Source: Anagrus nilaparvatae
Lineage: Eukaryota > Arthropoda > Insecta > Hymenoptera > Mymaridae
Direction: 5' to 3'
Length of the DNA: 64,000 nt
Assembly (NCBI GenBank): GCA_022575985.1
Contig: JAKSXM010000007.1
Location: 73,655,001 to 73,719,000 of the forward strand
Under the pieces are notes generated by a model, which was not told where the DNA came from, made no database searches, and worked only from the letters and a program-made list of their open reading frames with translations. Positions 10,457-22,243 of this stretch are shown here, in pieces (the first letter of the stretch is position 1; each line of letters begins with the position of its first letter). A program made the translations under genes and the position numbers.

Positions 10457-12261
10457 CCTATTAATGCCTAACCGACTTTTCTTGGACATACGAATTTTAC
10501 GGCAACAAAAACTGTTTATTTTAGGCTGGAAAACTCACCTAGTTGGTAATTGGGCTCGCTCTTTTAATTTTAGGAGTCCGTTTTCACCTAAAACCCCTAC
10601 CTATGAAATGAGATATCAACCCCTAAAAAGGGGTGAATTTTCAAAGAATTTTTAAAGAAACTTAAGATGTTAACAAACGCAAAAAAGTTTTTAATTGGAA
10701 CCGAAAATAATTGCTAGGACTCCAAAGTTCTTTCCAAAGTTGGAAAAAATTCAAATACCTGTATATTTACCTTTACAATCCACCCTGGTGGTGACTTTAA
10801 TAAGCAAGGGGGCGAGTTTTATAAATCAATAAAATACTATATATTTTGGGCCAAAAAACTCACCCAGTAGGTAATTTGGGCTGCTCTTTTCATTTTATGA
10901 ATCCGTTTTCACTTACAACCCCCTAAGAAATTAGATATCAACCCCTAAAGTGGGTAAATTTTCAAATATTTCTTAAAGGAACTTAAGATGCTACCAAATG
11001 CATAAAAGTTTTTATTTGACATCGGAAATAATTGCTAAGAACTCCCCAGAAATGGGAAAAAATCAAATACCTGCGTATTTGCCCTTGAAACCCTCCCTGG
11101 GAGTGTCTTTAGTAAGCAAGGGGATGAGTTTTATAAATAAATGAAAAATTGTATATTTTTGGCCGAAAACTCACTTAGTAGGTAATTTGGGTCGCTTTTT
11201 TCATTTCCGGAGTCCGTTTTTACCTACAAACCCTGCGGACTTAAATATAAACCCTTACAGTGGGGTGAATTTTCAAATAATTGTTAAAAGAAACATAAGA
11301 TGTTCCGAACCGTTACATAGTTTTTATTTTGCATTGAGAATAATTAATGGTACTCTCAAAAGAGAGAAAAAAATCAAATATGCAGGCATTATATCGAAAT
11401 ATCGAAGGTGGGAGTTATACATTTTTTCTCGTCTGAATGCTCCCTAAATGAATGACTGAATATTTTGGGCTAAAAATCTCACCTAATATGTGATTTGGGT
11501 CATTTTTTTTATTTCTAGTTTTACCTATTACCTCTACAAAATGAAATATCAACCCTTTTTATCGGAGTGCATACATTTTGACCAGGGGAAAGAACTGTAT
11601 AGATATAAAAAAAAAAGAAAATTTTGAGCTAAAAATCTCATCCGGTAAATATTGTAGATAACTATTTTCATTTTGATAGTCCATTTTTATCTAAAACCCC
11701 AAGAAATAGGGATATCAACCCCTAAATAAGGGTGAGCTTTGTAAAAAATGAAAAGAATAAACCGAAGTACCTAAAGTTGAGATTTTCAGACGAAAACCTA
11801 AAGTTTAAAAATTTACCCCACTTTAGGAGTAGTTAAGAACAGGGTTATAGGGGTTCTAAGTAAGCACGGTCTCCGGAAATGAAAAAAGCGACCCAAATTC
11901 AATCTTTCATTTATTTATAAAACTCAACCCCTTGCTTACTAAAGACACCTCCAGGGAGGGTTGTAATGGCAAATACATGCCTATTTGATTTTTTACTTTC
12001 TCTTGGGAGTCCAATTAACAATTTTCGATGTCAAATAAAAATTTTTTTGCATTTGGGAATATCTTAAGCTTTTCTAAGAATTGTTTGAGAATTTACCTTA
12101 CTTTAGGGGTTAGTATCTCATTTCGTAGGGGTTTTAGGTAAAAACGGAAAAGAAAAGAGCGACCTGAATTACATACTGGGTGAGTTTTCTAGCCTAAAAT
12201 ATATAGTTTTTATAACCAAAAAATTTAAGTGTCCAAGAAAGGTCCTTTTGGCATTAACAGG
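10457..12261. mobile_element. TTAA-flanked inverted-repeat element with internal tandem array
   Basis: The left end reads TTAA-CCTATTAATGCC (TTAA at 10453-10456) and the right end reads GGCATTAACAGG-TTAA (TTAA at 12262-12265). So a TTAA target duplication flanks terminal repeats that begin CCTRTTAATGCC and extend through a TTTCTTGGACA block. TTAA duplication is the mark of piggyBac-type transposition. The interior has no transposase frame. It holds about four degenerate direct copies of a roughly 310-bp unit (from about 10510, 10850, 11155 and 11465), then an inverted portion from about 11800. It is non-autonomous. Confidence 0.75.
10510..11750. repeat. Tandem array, about 310-bp unit
   Basis: Successive copies share 'gggccaaaaaactcaccnagtaggtaa' type text in degenerate form. 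Each unit also contains a GGGTCGCT-like word, a CAACCCCTAAA word and an AGTAAGCAAGGGG word. Copies diverge progressively to the right and the unit shortens near 11600. The inverted counterpart at 11800-12200 uses the same words on the other strand. Confidence 0.7.
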
Positions 12262-12265
12262 TTAA

Positions 12266-14500
12266 CTAAGAAAAAAACGCTGCCGAATTATTGGCACTAT
12301 ACGGTTCCTCAAGCAATAACAAAAAATTTTTTAATGGTCTATTTCAACTAGTAAATATAATTATCTTTTACTTGATATTTTTATTTTAAAGTTTAAACTC
12401 TCATAGAAAGAATTTGAAAAATAATGTGACAAAAATTTTAACTATTTTTAAATTGAAAGCATCAGCGAAATTGAGGAATAAATATGTAGTAATGAATTTA
12501 TAAAAACTATTACTTTCAAATAAAAAAAGTAGGTACTACGTCCATAATTAATAAAAGTAACCATATTTTTTGTATATTATGACAGCAAAAATTTTGAGAT
12601 CAATATTTTTAAAAATTAGGTGTCAGATTCGAAAAATTGTGTAAAAATGATATTTCAAAAATTACTATTTTAAATGAAAATACTTAATAATGAAGAACAC
12701 TATTTTCAATGATCTATTTTATTCTTTAAAAAATACTTTGGCATGTGCGTCTTAAAATATTTATTTTCTGACTCCAGCTAAAATAAAACACTTCGTGAAT
12801 GTTTCCGAAACGGCATTATTTTACTTCAATATCACAATTTAATAAAAAAAATTTTTTCTTTAAATTAAATAATGTTTATTATTTGAAAAATATTAAAAAA
12901 ATAAATTGAAAAAATTACACGTACACATATGAATAATCTCACGGGTACAAAATATTTACCTGCATTTCTCTGCATGACTTTTACTGTATCAGTAGGTGGT
13001 AATAGTCAAAAGTAATATCTCTTTCTAATATCGCAATTTTACCTTTTTAAATTTCGAAAGAATTAAAATATTAATTGTTTTAAAAAAGAGGTTATGTATT
13101 ATATTATATTTATTTATACGGCACGCGTTTCATAATAGAAAAACCTCTTTTACTACCTAAATTCAAAAAAATTTTTTTTCATGAATTCGTTACATCTTTG
13201 TTGGATACCAAAGATAAATGTAACGTCACGCTTTACTGTATGTATTGAATTATTACCAAATAAAAAATGAGAGAAAAAAAATATTTAGACGTACAGGCTC
13301 GTGCGGGCTCGCGTGCGCCCAAAAATTATGCTTCTGATATAATAATAAAAATAAAAAGTTATCTTATTTTTAAAAAAATATTTTCTTTTGTTTTATCAAA
13401 TCTATTAAATATTTAAGGATTTTTTTTGTTTCTATTTATTAAAACAAAGCGTTTTTGATTTTTTTGATCAAAGGCTTTTTTTTTATTTTTAAAATAATCA
13501 AAATGTTCTTGTTTTTTATTATAACATAATTATGATGTTGGAATTAAGTTCTTTGTACTATTTTTGTAAATTAATATAATTATAATTAATGCGCGTGTGA
13601 GTATGACAGCTGAATTTCTTTAAAGAGATAGTCAAGACTAAAACATACTTTCTGGAAAAAGTTACAGGTCCACAAAGTTGGCCAATTTTTCGGAAAAAAA
13701 GTGTAAGTATAACAGCCCTAAATGATTTTTCCTAATGTACTATTTTTCTTCTCGTACATTCAATAGTTAGCAAATTTTGCAGCATATTAATAAAACATAA
13801 AAACGATCAGATTTGTGAAGAAAAATAATAGAAAAAGTACTTGATTGTGTATTGCAAAGTAAGGACTAAAGCCCCTTATGAATAGAAATGAAATTAATAA
13901 TTGATGGGATATTAAAATTTTTTTGCCTATTATTTTAAAATAAGTTCGATTTTAATATATCTTTATTAAAAAAAAATAAAAAATGAAAATAAAAATGTTA
14001 ATAAAAAACATTTAAATATTCGCTATTATATTACTTTTCTTTTATATATGATCGGTTTAAGTTTAAATTACATTGATATAGAATATATTTAGGGGATTTT
14101 GATAGTCAATATAAAAAAAGAGACTAAAATAAAAATCAGATTTTCTATATATAGAGAGGCAGAGGATATAATATCGAGTAAAAAAAAAGATGACTTTCTT
14201 TTTTGGTTTATACATATTTAAAGCCACATATAACCACGTAGTAGTTTTCTTTTATGGCCAATCTATGGCTGATAGGGATGATAGAAAAAAATCTATCTAC
14301 ATAATATAAACTTTATAGATTTTCTATAAATACAAAGTTGGCTTATTATATGACTGGATTCAGGTAATTTCTATCGAGCTTTATTGATTTTTTTTACATC
14401 CATTTTTAACCCTTTCTCTTGATATCATATATTTGTTTTTTAAGGAGGATTTTTTAAAAGCTCGCCTAAAATCGTCAAAAGCAAATATTTTAATATAACT
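12266..14500. other. AT-rich intergenic DNA
   Basis: Noncoding sequence with no gene or element recognised. A small GC-rich patch at about 13290-13330 (CTCGTGCGGGCTCGCGTGCGCC) stands out but carries no frame. Confidence 0.4.
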
Positions 14501-14643
14501 GTTAGATTTAATTTTAAATCAATTAATTTTTGGTTCCTCAAAGAGGAACCATTGTGTTAGGTCAAAATTTGATTTTCTATTTTTTGGCATATAAGCACGT
14601 TTTGGGACCCCAGGAAGCTAAAAAACCTGTTTTAGTAAAAGTC

Positions 14644-14670
14644 TGTGTGTGTGTGTGTGTGTGTGTGTGT
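14644..14670. repeat. (TG)n microsatellite
   Basis: An uninterrupted TG/GT dinucleotide run of about 27 bp is followed by ACGTATGTATGT. It lies just before the 470-bp repeat family, after a palindrome GGTTCCTCAAAGAGGAACC at about 14530. Confidence 0.9.
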
Positions 14671-14689
14671 ACGTATGTATGTAATCGGT

Positions 14690-16830
14690 GATATTTCACA
14701 AATATTATGGAATTAAGACCTAATTTTTTTTTCAAAAATTTTTTCACCAAAAAAGCTCGAGGTACTTTTTTTTTTTTTAATTTGGATGTAACACCTCATT
14801 TATTTCCACGAAAGTACTTATATTTGAAAGTATGGTTTTCACATGATCTTTTGAATCGGATACTTAATTTTCTGAAAATTTTTTTTCTAAAATTTTTTTC
14901 ACAAAAAAATACAAAAAATACCAATTTTTTTTTTCTTTTTGGACGAAGTACCTAATTTATTTCCATGGAAGTATTAGTTTTAAGAACTTCGTTTATAGTA
15001 ATTTTTTGGATCTGATACTTAGTTTTTTCAAAATTTTTTTCTCAAGATTAAAAAAAAAGAAAAATAAAAAAAACTGCAATATTTTTTTGTTTTTTTGGTG
15101 CAATACCTCATTTAATTCTATAAAAGTACTAGTATCTGAAAATATTGTAACCAGTGATATTTCAAAACCATTATCGAATTAAGACCTAACTTTTTTTTCC
15201 AAAAATTTGCTTATTAAAAAAATGTCAAAACCCCTGTAATGCGGGGTTTTTTATTTAAATTTGAAATAAATAGCGCGCCAATATATTATGTAATTCGTTT
15301 AAGAATTACGGCGCTAAAATCGATATTATTGATCGCGGGTCACGTGAGTTTCAAAGAAATAACTCGCTCTCGTCCCTCGGATTTCGTAGAAATCGGACGA
15401 ATTATGTAATCTCGCGCGCGCTCCTTTTGTCCCTGTAGATGAGATATGCTCTCCAGGTGACTTTATTATAAAGCATGCATTGTATATCGTGCTAAAATGT
15501 GTTAGCGTAGTGGGACCTTCTAATTTATAGAAAATTACATGAGTGAGGATGGAGAACGTTTTCAAGAAGAATAAGGTTAGCTGCCCTGTAGATGAGGTTC
15601 ATCCCACCACCAGGAGTCTCTCCATAAAGGTCCACACGTCGAATCACTATTTTCTAAGTCAAGATTTTTTAATAGAAGAAAAGGAGCGATGTCATGAGTA
15701 AATGATTAATAAAATTATATAAATGGTTAACCACGCGAAATTCTAATCGTCGCGAATTTATATTTTTGATTTATGTAAACCGGTATATAAATATTTGTAT
15801 GTATGCATGATAAGATAGTATGAGTGTGGCCACCGTAAATCATGTAAAATATTTTTATAATTTTCAACAATTAAAATTTATTAATCTATCTTATAAAAAT
15901 TTATTTATTAATCCTTTTCCAATGTATGCTGCCAGGCGTATGTGTGTGTATTTTTACATACCACACTATTCTAATACAGGTAAAACCCCTCTCTCTCAAA
16001 AGTAACATTGTATTTTAGCAACATAAAACATTATTAAATTTATTATTATTATTATCCATTTATTATTGCTAAAATAAAGTGTTACACCCCTTTTTTTTTT
16101 AATTTGGATGTAATACCTCATTCATTTCCATGAAAGTACTTATACTTGAAAGTATGGTTTTTACTTGATTATCTCCAATCTGATGCTTAATTTTTTGAAA
16201 ATTTTTTTCCTAAAATTTGTTTCACAAAAAAATACAAAAAATACGAAACTTTTTTTTCTTTTTGGACGTAGTACCTAATTTATTTCCATGGAAGTACTAG
16301 TTTTAAGAAACTCGTTTACAGTAATTTTTTGGAATTGATACTGAATTTTTTCAAAATTTTTTTCTCAAAATTAAAAAAAAAAGAAAAATAAAAAAAACTG
16401 CAATATTTATTTTTTTTTTTGGTGTAATACCTCATTTAATTCTATGAAAGTACTAATATTTTAAAATATTGTAACCAGTGATATTTCAAAACAATTATCG
16501 AATGAATACCTAACTTTTTTTTCCAAAAATTTGCTTATTAAAAAAATGTCAAAATACTTTTTTTTTTTTAATTTGGATGTAATACCTCATTCATTTCCAT
16601 GAAATTACTTATATTTGAAATTATGGTTTTTACTCGATATCTTGAATCTGATAATTAATTTTTTGAAAATATTTTTATCCAAAATCTTCGTCACAAAAAA
16701 ATACATAAAACACCAAATTTATTTTTCGTTTTGGACATATCTAATTTATTTTAATGAGAGTACAAGTTTTAGAAATTTAGTTTCTAGTAATTTTTTGTAA
16801 CCGATCACAATTTTTTTTTTATTTTGATAT
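14690..16830. repeat. Three copies of a ~470-bp T-rich repeat, one junction interrupted
   Basis: Unit 1 runs about 14690-15235, unit 2 about 16089-16555 and a partial unit 3 about 16556-16830. Shared words in order are AATTTGGATGTAA-ACCTCATT, TTTCCATGGAAGTA, ACTGCAATATT, AACCAGTGATATTTCAAAAC and TTGCTTATTAAAAAAATGTC. Units 1 and 2 are separated by about 850 bp of different composition (15236-16088), placed exactly where unit 2 passes directly into unit 3, so that segment looks inserted. Short reading frames here are shadows. Confidence 0.75.
15236..16088. other. GC-richer insert between repeat copies
   Basis: About 15260-15650 is visibly GC-richer than anything nearby, with GCGCGCC, TCGCGCGCGC and CACGTGAG words. 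It contains the phrase CCCTGTAGATGAG twice (about 15430 and 15581). A 79-codon minus frame (15326-15565) matches nothing I recognise. The right part (16003-16083) is a small hairpin with arms TGTATTTTAGCAA and TTGCTAAAATAAA around an ATT repeat. It could be an insertion, a CpG-bearing promoter or a noncoding exon; I cannot decide. Confidence 0.35.
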
Positions 16831-17829
16831 AAATTATAACACACAAGAAAAAATGATGGAAATCTTGCCTCTTTTTGACTTCCTCGGATTATTTTGTTCG
16901 TTGCTATGTTTATTTATGTATGCAGCTTAATGAAATTATAAACAATAATAAACAGCCTAAAAATATTAAATGGTTATGTTTGCATTTTAAAATTAAGATT
17001 TAAAAGTTATATTGGCATTTTTTAAAGAATCAAACATTTTAAAAATCTTGAAGCAATTAATGTGGTTATTTTTTTTATTACAAAATATTATTATTATTAT
17101 TATTATCATTGTTGCGGAAGATTGGTCAAATGCAAGAAGTACACTGAGAAAATAAATTATAAGAAATTATTATAAATTCTGGTAAAAACTCCTATCTTTT
17201 TATAATAATTGAGCGAATATTTGTAATTTTAGCATCGTTACCAACCATTTCTTTGACAAAACAAAAAAATCATGTTACCCAATATTTTAATTATTAAGGG
17301 ATAATTATATATTCTAATAAAATAAAATTTTATAAAAAAAAAGAAAATTAGCTTTTTTCATATTTGTCTCTTTTTAATTATGCAAAAATGATTTAAAATC
17401 CTTTAACGCCAGCGCGACCAATGCATGGACGCTAGAATTTTCACTTTAATAACAAAATGATCTTAATAATCTACTTTACCAGCTACTAAAAACGAAAAAT
17501 GTATGTATAATTGCATGGTTGTAATCAATAATATTTGTTGTAAATTAAGATTACAGCCCATTGTTTGAGGAACCTCAGTGCCAGCTAGTTGGCAGGGTAT
17601 TTCCCCATTGTTTGCAAAATCTTAAATTGATGAAATTAAATTTTTCCACACTAAGTTCAATTTATGAAAAATTAATTTAATTAATATTCTGTATGAAATC
17701 AATTTTCACTAAAGTTGATTGACAGCCAAAGTATGGAATTGTGGATTACCAAGTGTAATCAGCCCATTTTAGAAAATTCAACTACGTTTTGATGAATAAA
17801 TGAAAACATAATATGAAATAAATTTATTT
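16831..17829. other. AT-rich intergenic DNA with (ATT)n tract
   Basis: Noncoding sequence with a short (ATT)n run at about 17086-17105 and no supported gene. It precedes the 3' end of the secreted-family remnant. Confidence 0.4.
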
Positions 17830-18086
17830 TTAAACAACATTTTCTTCGGCTCTTAAAAACTCTTCATTATTAATAATTCCAATACTCCTACATAATTTTG
17901 ATGTTAAACATAAATTTGCAAATTCAGTAAGTATAAATGCAAATTTTTTTTTATCACTACAAAACAGAAATTAAATTAAAGAAAATTTTATTATAAAAAT
18001 TATAAAATACAATTCAAAATTAATAACCTCTTAATAAGTATAGAAATTTGATAATCTATTAGATTTTTCTGTCCAACATTATTTTC
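17830..18086 (-). pseudogene. Secreted four-Cys family, remnant of exons 4-5
   Basis: Exon 4 (18028-18086, 59 nt, after TTTTTTCAG) and exon 5 (17830-17956, after TGTTTTGTAG) match the two terminal exons of the gene at 22244-24222 in length and phase (0 then 2). Exon 5 keeps the family signature CLTSKLCRSIG and RAEEN. Exon 4 has DY where the intact copies have DC, so a conserved cysteine is lost, and its donor is GTTATT. The frame stops about 30 residues early, with AATAAA overlapping the end. No exons 1-3 are found upstream, where a non-LTR element begins at about 18.5 kb. Confidence 0.75.
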
Positions 18087-18194
18087 CTGAAAAAAATGGA
18101 AATATAAATTAAATTAATTAGGGTACAGTATGTTATGCCTACTGAAATTACCAAATTTTACATTAATAAAATCTAAAAAATCGAATATGTATGC

Positions 18195-18410
18195 GCGGTT
18201 TGGTTGCTTTGCTTGAAAATTCAAGCAGTCGTTTGAATTTTTTTCAAGCAGGATTGAAAATTTGTTCAAAATTAAAAATTTTTTTCGTTAGGTTGGTTAT
18301 TAATAAGTTACTCAGGCCAAATATGTAAAAAAAAAGCGTACCCTAAAAATTAAATTCACTGCTTGAAAATTCAAACAAACTGCTTGAAGTTTCAAGAAAA
18401 GTAATTTAAC
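18195..18410. repeat. Diverged palindromic 'TTGCTTGAA/TTCAAGCAA' repeat
   Basis: Words TTGCTTTGCTTGAAAATTC-AAGCAG and CTGCTTGAAAATTCAAACAA match the short palindromic elements at 21975, 41627 and 42759. This copy is diverged and lacks the clean CACACGGCCAGG ends. Confidence 0.5.
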
Positions 18411-18498
18411 CAAAATTTAACCATGTAAAAGTATTTTTTTCTCCACGGTAAATGCCGTTAATTTAATTTGATAGTATTACGCTACTATACACTGAACT

Positions 18499-20560
18499 AC
18501 AAGACTTGACGAAGCAATTGACAACAAACGTGACATTTGGCGGGAAATGAGACACTTAGGACTGTTACCTTGTCCACGTAGTGATCTCCATGGATTTTCT
18601 CCGGATGATCTCAATATTTACTTTGCTGGAGTTTCAACTTCAACAACAGAAAATATTGATGAAACTAACGAGTTGATTAGTTCAGCATCTAATGATGGGT
18701 TTAATTTTACAGAGGTAACCCTACAGGATGTAATTCTTGCAGTAGCCCACTTTTCATCACAGGCTACTGGTACTGATGGTATACCTCATAAGATAATTGC
18801 AAAGTCACTTCCTGTTATTGGCCCACTATTGGTCAAGCTCTTTAATGCATCTCTAACAGAAGGGATCTTCCCTACAGCTTGGAAAAAATCACTGTTGACA
18901 GCAATTAAAAAGATTTCAGTCCCATCTACACCATCAGACTTCCACCCTGTTGCTCTTCTTTGTTTCTTGGCAAAAGTACTAGAAAAACTAGCGCATGACC
19001 AGATAAACAGTTATATTGGACAGAACAGGTTGATTGACCCATTACAGACTGGCTTTAGACCCTACAGTAGTACAGAAACAGCTCTACTAAAATTAACAGA
19101 GGACATTAGGTTTGGCAAAAGTAAAAGATTAGTAACGATACTACTGCAGTTTGACTTCAGCAAGGCGTTCGATTCAATAGCTCCTTCGAAACTTATAGTC
19201 AAATTAAAATCTATGGGTTTCTCAAAGAACGCCTTGCTGTGGATCAAATCTTATCTCCAAGGTAGACAGTTACAAGTTACTACAAAAACATCATCCTCAA
19301 ATCCCCTTGGAGTTAATCTTGGTGTTCCACAGGGGTCAGTACTGGGTCCACTCCTGTTCTGCCTCTATATTAATGATGTCAAGCAACATTTGGATGCAGA
19401 CATATATCATCTTTTATACGCGGACGATTTGCAAATTTATGTGCAAACTTCTCCTGAAAAAATAAAAGAAGCATTACAAAAGCTTTCATCAGCAGCTAAT
19501 AACATCAGTATTTGGGCCAAAAACGTATCCCTGAGACTTAATCCGGACAAGACAAAAGCCATATATTTTGGCACCAGCCATTTTGTTGACCAATCAGACA
19601 AACTAAATTTGCCTGGGGTGGTTGTAAGTGAGGGAGTCACTGTACCTTTCACTAGTGAGGTTACAAGTCTGGGAGTAATTTTAGACAATAAATTGACCTG
19701 GGAATCACATATTTCACGGCCATTTTTTGTGAGTAAAAAAGTCAACAGAGTACTTTACACACTGCGATTTATTAAGCAATGTACAAACGAAGATTTACGA
19801 ATCAAGCTTATACAAGCGTTAGTGGTACCAACTTAGACTATTGCTCTGTTGTATACCTAGACTGCTCGATAAATCTGAAAGACAGAATACAGAGACTGAG
19901 TAATACATGTTTAAGATACATTTATGGAATCGGCAGGGACACACATATTACTCCTTACAGAGATAAATTAGGGTGGTTAACCACAAACAATCGTTGGTTA
20001 TGTTTTACGTCCATCATTATATATAAAATCCTTCGTTTGCGTCAGCCTGAATACTTAACTCACATTTTCAAAAAGTACGTTCCCAAAGAGACAGCCAGAG
20101 GTGAGTTAATAACACGTGAATTAGAAACCCCTGAACGTGAAAAGTGGCATGGTGACTGCTCATTCCAAGTGCAAGGTACAAAAAGCTGGAATTCCCTCCC
20201 TTCATCAATACAATTCCTCCCTTCACCTAATTCTTTTAAGGCAGGTTTATTAAAGTACTTAAAAAGTTCTAGTCATACATACAAAGACTCAGTCTTTTAA
20301 TAATGTTTTATCAAGACTAAATGCATTAATGTTATTAGAAATTTAATATTTCCTTATTTTCCTGTTACTATTGTCTGTTTTACTCATTGATGCCATGATA
20401 TTACTAAAATTGTTTCACTTTATTTGATATAATTATGTTATATAATGTTATTAATAAATTATTGTATAGTTACATTTATATTTTTATAAACTTTATAAAT
20501 ATATTGTTATAATTATGTATCATATTTTGTTCTGGACAAATAAATAATATTTACATTTAC
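18499..20560 (+). mobile_element. Non-LTR retrotransposon, 5'-truncated
   Basis: A second LINE-type element, 5'-truncated before the RT domain as is usual for this class, with the frame open from about 18499. The 3' region after the stop is AT-rich and ends near 20560 in AAATAAATAATATTTACATT-type sequence. It is better preserved than the element at the window start, with a normal catalytic box, but carries one frameshift. It is inserted beside the truncated secreted-family remnant. Confidence 0.8.
18547..20300 (+). pseudogene. Reverse transcriptase of non-LTR element, single frameshift
   Basis: The first part (18547-19836, 429 codons) contains GTDGIP, HPVALL-FLAKVLEKL, FDFSKAFDS (motif A), GVPQGSVLGPLLF (motif B), LLYADDLQIY (catalytic YADD intact), LNPDK and LGVIL. 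The second part (19779-20300) continues in another frame with LDYCSVVYLD, RYIYGIGR and the terminal WNSLPSSIQ block. The frames meet near 19834, so a single-base indel splits an otherwise complete RT plus C-terminal region. The few lesions suggest recent activity. Confidence 0.85.
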
Positions 20561-20722
20561 ATATTCATTAGAATCTGGAATTTTCGTTACAAGTGCGGAT
20601 TGCAAGCCTCTTAAAAGGTTTCCAATTAATTAAGCACTGCGCGCACTGTTATTGTTTATTTTTTCTTTTCTCGCCATACTACGATAAAGGCATTGTATCG
20701 TCACTCGTGACGATATATACTA

Positions 20723-21864
20723 CAGTGGAACTTGTATAATTCGAAATGGATGGGACCGGGTTCTCATTTCGAATTATGCAAGTTTTTCATAATTCGAAAA
20801 ATTTCGAACTATGCAAGTTTTTCATAATTTGAAAAATTTTGAATTATATAAATGTTAAAAATTAAACAGTAAATATTTAGTGCATATTTAGTTTAATAAA
20901 AGAAAATCAATTTATTGTAAACAATCAATACAAAATTAAAAGAACACATTTTTATTTAAAATTTTATATTTTTTTGCTTTGTATTTTTTATTTTTATTAA
21001 TATAATTTGCTCTTCTAAAAAATCAACATATTTCATTAGTTTTTCATGAATATTTTCTTGGTTGTCTAAAAACAGCCTACATTTTTTTAAGTTGAGATAT
21101 GTTTCAGAACAGGTAGGTAATGTCTAAATTCTAAAACATTATTGATAATGTCTTCTTCCGTTTCTTGTCTGCAAATAGCCAAATCGTCATCAACGGTGAT
21201 AAAATCATCAAATGGAACGTTTGTTTCAAGCCTGTTGTATATTTCGCGAATAAAATTTGTATCCTGTTTTTCACCAGTATTTTCTTCTATCTGATCAGGT
21301 ATATCGTGGAAAAATCCAGCCTTTCGGAAGCAATTGCTTATTGTTGTAGCAGATAAGTTCTTCCAAGCTTTGTATACACATTCTGGAAGATTCTAATAAG
21401 TCAATTTTTTTATTCTTTTCTAGCTCTGCTAAAATCTTTTTGACTACTAATTGTCCATAAAAATGCTTAAAATTTTTTATTACACCTTACTTGATATGAA
21501 AATATTTAATAATTATTCATAGATATAAGTAATAATAATAATAGTAGATATCAAAATAATAATAATAGATAAAAATAAATAAATATAAACAAAGGTATAA
21601 GAATATACTAGTTATAGAAAGTTTAGATTATGCAAGAAAATTTTATATTTTGAAAAAAACTTTTGTAATTCGAAATGAAACTCTGATAAAACTTGCATAA
21701 TTCAAAAAATTTCAAGATTTAAATTTCGATTTATACAAGTTTAGCTTTCGAATTATGCAAGTTTCTTTAACATTGTTTAGATGGGAGCTGGGCCGTACCA
21801 ACCAGGTTTTTCGAATTATAGAAGTTTTCGAATTACATAAGTTCGAATTATACAAGTTCCACTG
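20723..21864 (-). mobile_element. pogo/Tigger-like DNA transposon, degenerate
   Basis: The terminal inverted repeats begin CAGTGGAACTTGTATAATTC on the left and end in the matching complement at CCACTG, each flanked by TA (20721-20722 and 21865-21866), the Tc1/mariner-superfamily target duplication. Inside, minus-strand frames between about 21480 and 21060 read as the C-terminal part of a pogo-type transposase: an NFKHFYGQLV-like phrase, then LSATTISNCFRKAGFFHDIP and acidic segments. Stops interrupt it and the DNA-binding and catalytic parts are missing, so it is non-autonomous. Confidence 0.75.
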
Positions 21865-21974
21865 TATATACATCTTGAGCATTTTAATAATAATTAATAC
21901 CTAACAAGTAGTTGTTACAATATAAATCCGGTACTTGACCGAATGAGCAATTTGTTATTTCAAGTGCGTTATCA

Positions 21975-22046
21975 CACACGGCCAGGCTGCTTTGCTTGAA
22001 ATTTATTTGTTGCTTGAATTTTCAAGCAAAGCAGCCTGGTCGTGTA
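21975..22046. repeat. Short palindromic element, family P copy A
   Basis: This 72-bp near-perfect palindrome has ends CACACGGCCAGGCTGCTTTG and CAAAGCAGCCTGGTCGTGT around an ATTTATTTGTTG loop. Copies at 41627 and 42759 share these ends. There is no coding potential. Confidence 0.8.
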
Positions 22047-22212
22047 CATAAATAAAGATATCCTGATAAAATAGATAAGATTATAAGTATATTACGAAAT
22101 GATTGATTATAAATTATTGAATTCTATATTTTAAAATTTAAATTTTCACGAAATAAGTTATTTTTAAAGAAAAATAACGCTGTCTATTCAAATAAATAAG
22201 AACAAATATATA

Positions 22213-22218
22213 TTTATT
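22213..22218 (-). terminator. Polyadenylation signal of the secreted gene
   Basis: AATAAA on the minus strand, about 26 nt after the stop codon at 22244-22246. Confidence 0.55.
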
Positions 22219-22243
22219 TTTCAATTAAGATTCAACATGTTAT

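Noticed and set aside
15326..15565. 79-codon minus frame in the GC-rich island
   Set aside because: No recognised motif or splice support; GC-rich sequence has fewer stops by chance. Kept only as part of the island.
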